Below are positions 37,404-37,487 of a stretch of DNA of 37,487 nucleotides, piece by piece. The DNA is taken from positions 1 to 37,487 of the forward strand of contig RDXE01000063.1 in assembly GCA_004292755.1 (NCBI GenBank). Reading direction: 5' to 3'. Made by a program: the position numbers and the translations under genes. This DNA is from Alphaproteobacteria bacterium (GTDB lineage: Bacteria; Pseudomonadota; Alphaproteobacteria; Elsterales; Elsteraceae). Within the stretch, counting starts at the first letter, position 1, and each line of letters starts with the position of its first letter. The notes beneath the pieces are model-generated. The model saw only the letters and a list, made by a program, of their open reading frames with translations, was not told the origin of the DNA and did no database searches.

Positions 37404-37487
37404 ATGACTACCTGCAGTCTCGTCGCGAGCATCCTCAATCCGCCTACCCTCACCGATAATTTCCTGTCGTGCCTTGCCCATCTGAAG
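37404..37487 (+). CDS. Start of a protein gene cut by the window end
   Basis: An ATG at 37404 opens a frame with no stop for the remaining 28 codons (begins MTTCSLVASILNPPTL). GGGAG lies 13 bases upstream, rather far. Too little is present to assign a family; the SLVASILNP-type start is faintly like the N-terminus of alphaproteobacterial SerB phosphatases, but this is only a guess. Confidence 0.4.
   Translation, partial: MTTCSLVASILNPPTLTDNFLSCLAHLK

Overview
The window looks like a chromosomal segment from a high-GC alphaproteobacterium, most likely of the Rhodospirillales/Azospirillales type. The supporting signs are inferences from recalled family distributions: a three-gene proton-translocating transhydrogenase (pntAA-pntAB-pntB), ccmAB next to a long aconitase, a PAS_5-type sensor, a DUF6356 protein, and a compact PHA synthase beside a thiolase. 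Many genes start with GTG, and several overlap by four bases (ATGA or GTGA). I see no insertion sequence, integrase, prophage or CRISPR array, so this reads as stable core and metabolic DNA. The genus cannot be fixed from the sequence alone.

Layout. Positions 446-3603 hold a secreted M23 peptidase translationally coupled to a SPINDLY/OGT-like glycosyltransferase. Positions 3662-5921 hold an MsrQ-like haem membrane protein, a DoxX protein and a divergent LysR regulator. Positions 5985-9576 hold a PilZ protein and clpB, with a heat-shock-type promoter upstream of clpB. Positions 9891-12758 hold a class 3 lipase, tRNA-Ala(GGC) with a terminator, and a membrane diguanylate cyclase. Positions 12808-15475 are a lutB-lutC-smr operon read leftward. 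A DUF6356 protein follows at 15688.

Positions 16030-21581 are a rightward five-gene operon: a TPR protein, an ABC ATPase, a permease, a GldG-like protein and a DUF4340 protein. A NikR nickel regulator follows at once. Positions 22103-23175 encode an ACT and a PAS_5 protein read leftward. Positions 23267-26070 form a polyhydroxyalkanoate cluster in which a small coiled-coil protein gene overlaps phaC out of frame by up to 269 bases, followed by phaA. Positions 26145-29311 form a leftward hydroxyproline catabolic cluster (epimerase, FAD oxidase, DapA-family deaminase).

Positions 29442-32432 are the pnt operon with a strong terminator. A small two-helix membrane protein, possibly leaderless, lies at 32588-32827. 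The haem exporter genes ccmA and ccmB (leftward) and acnA (rightward) fill 32839-37031. The last 450 bases carry a series of hairpins and the start of a gene cut by the window edge.

Functional themes are central carbon and redox balance (aconitase, transhydrogenase, lactate oxidation, PHA storage, hydroxyproline feeding into 2-oxoglutarate), proteostasis (ClpB), c-di-GMP signalling (a GGDEF protein and a PilZ protein) and envelope work (M23 peptidase, GldG-type ABC system, CcmAB). The most unusual features are the dual-coding overlap at phaC, the uncharacterised GldG/DUF4340 ABC operon next to an orphan nikR, and the hairpin-rich tract after acnA.
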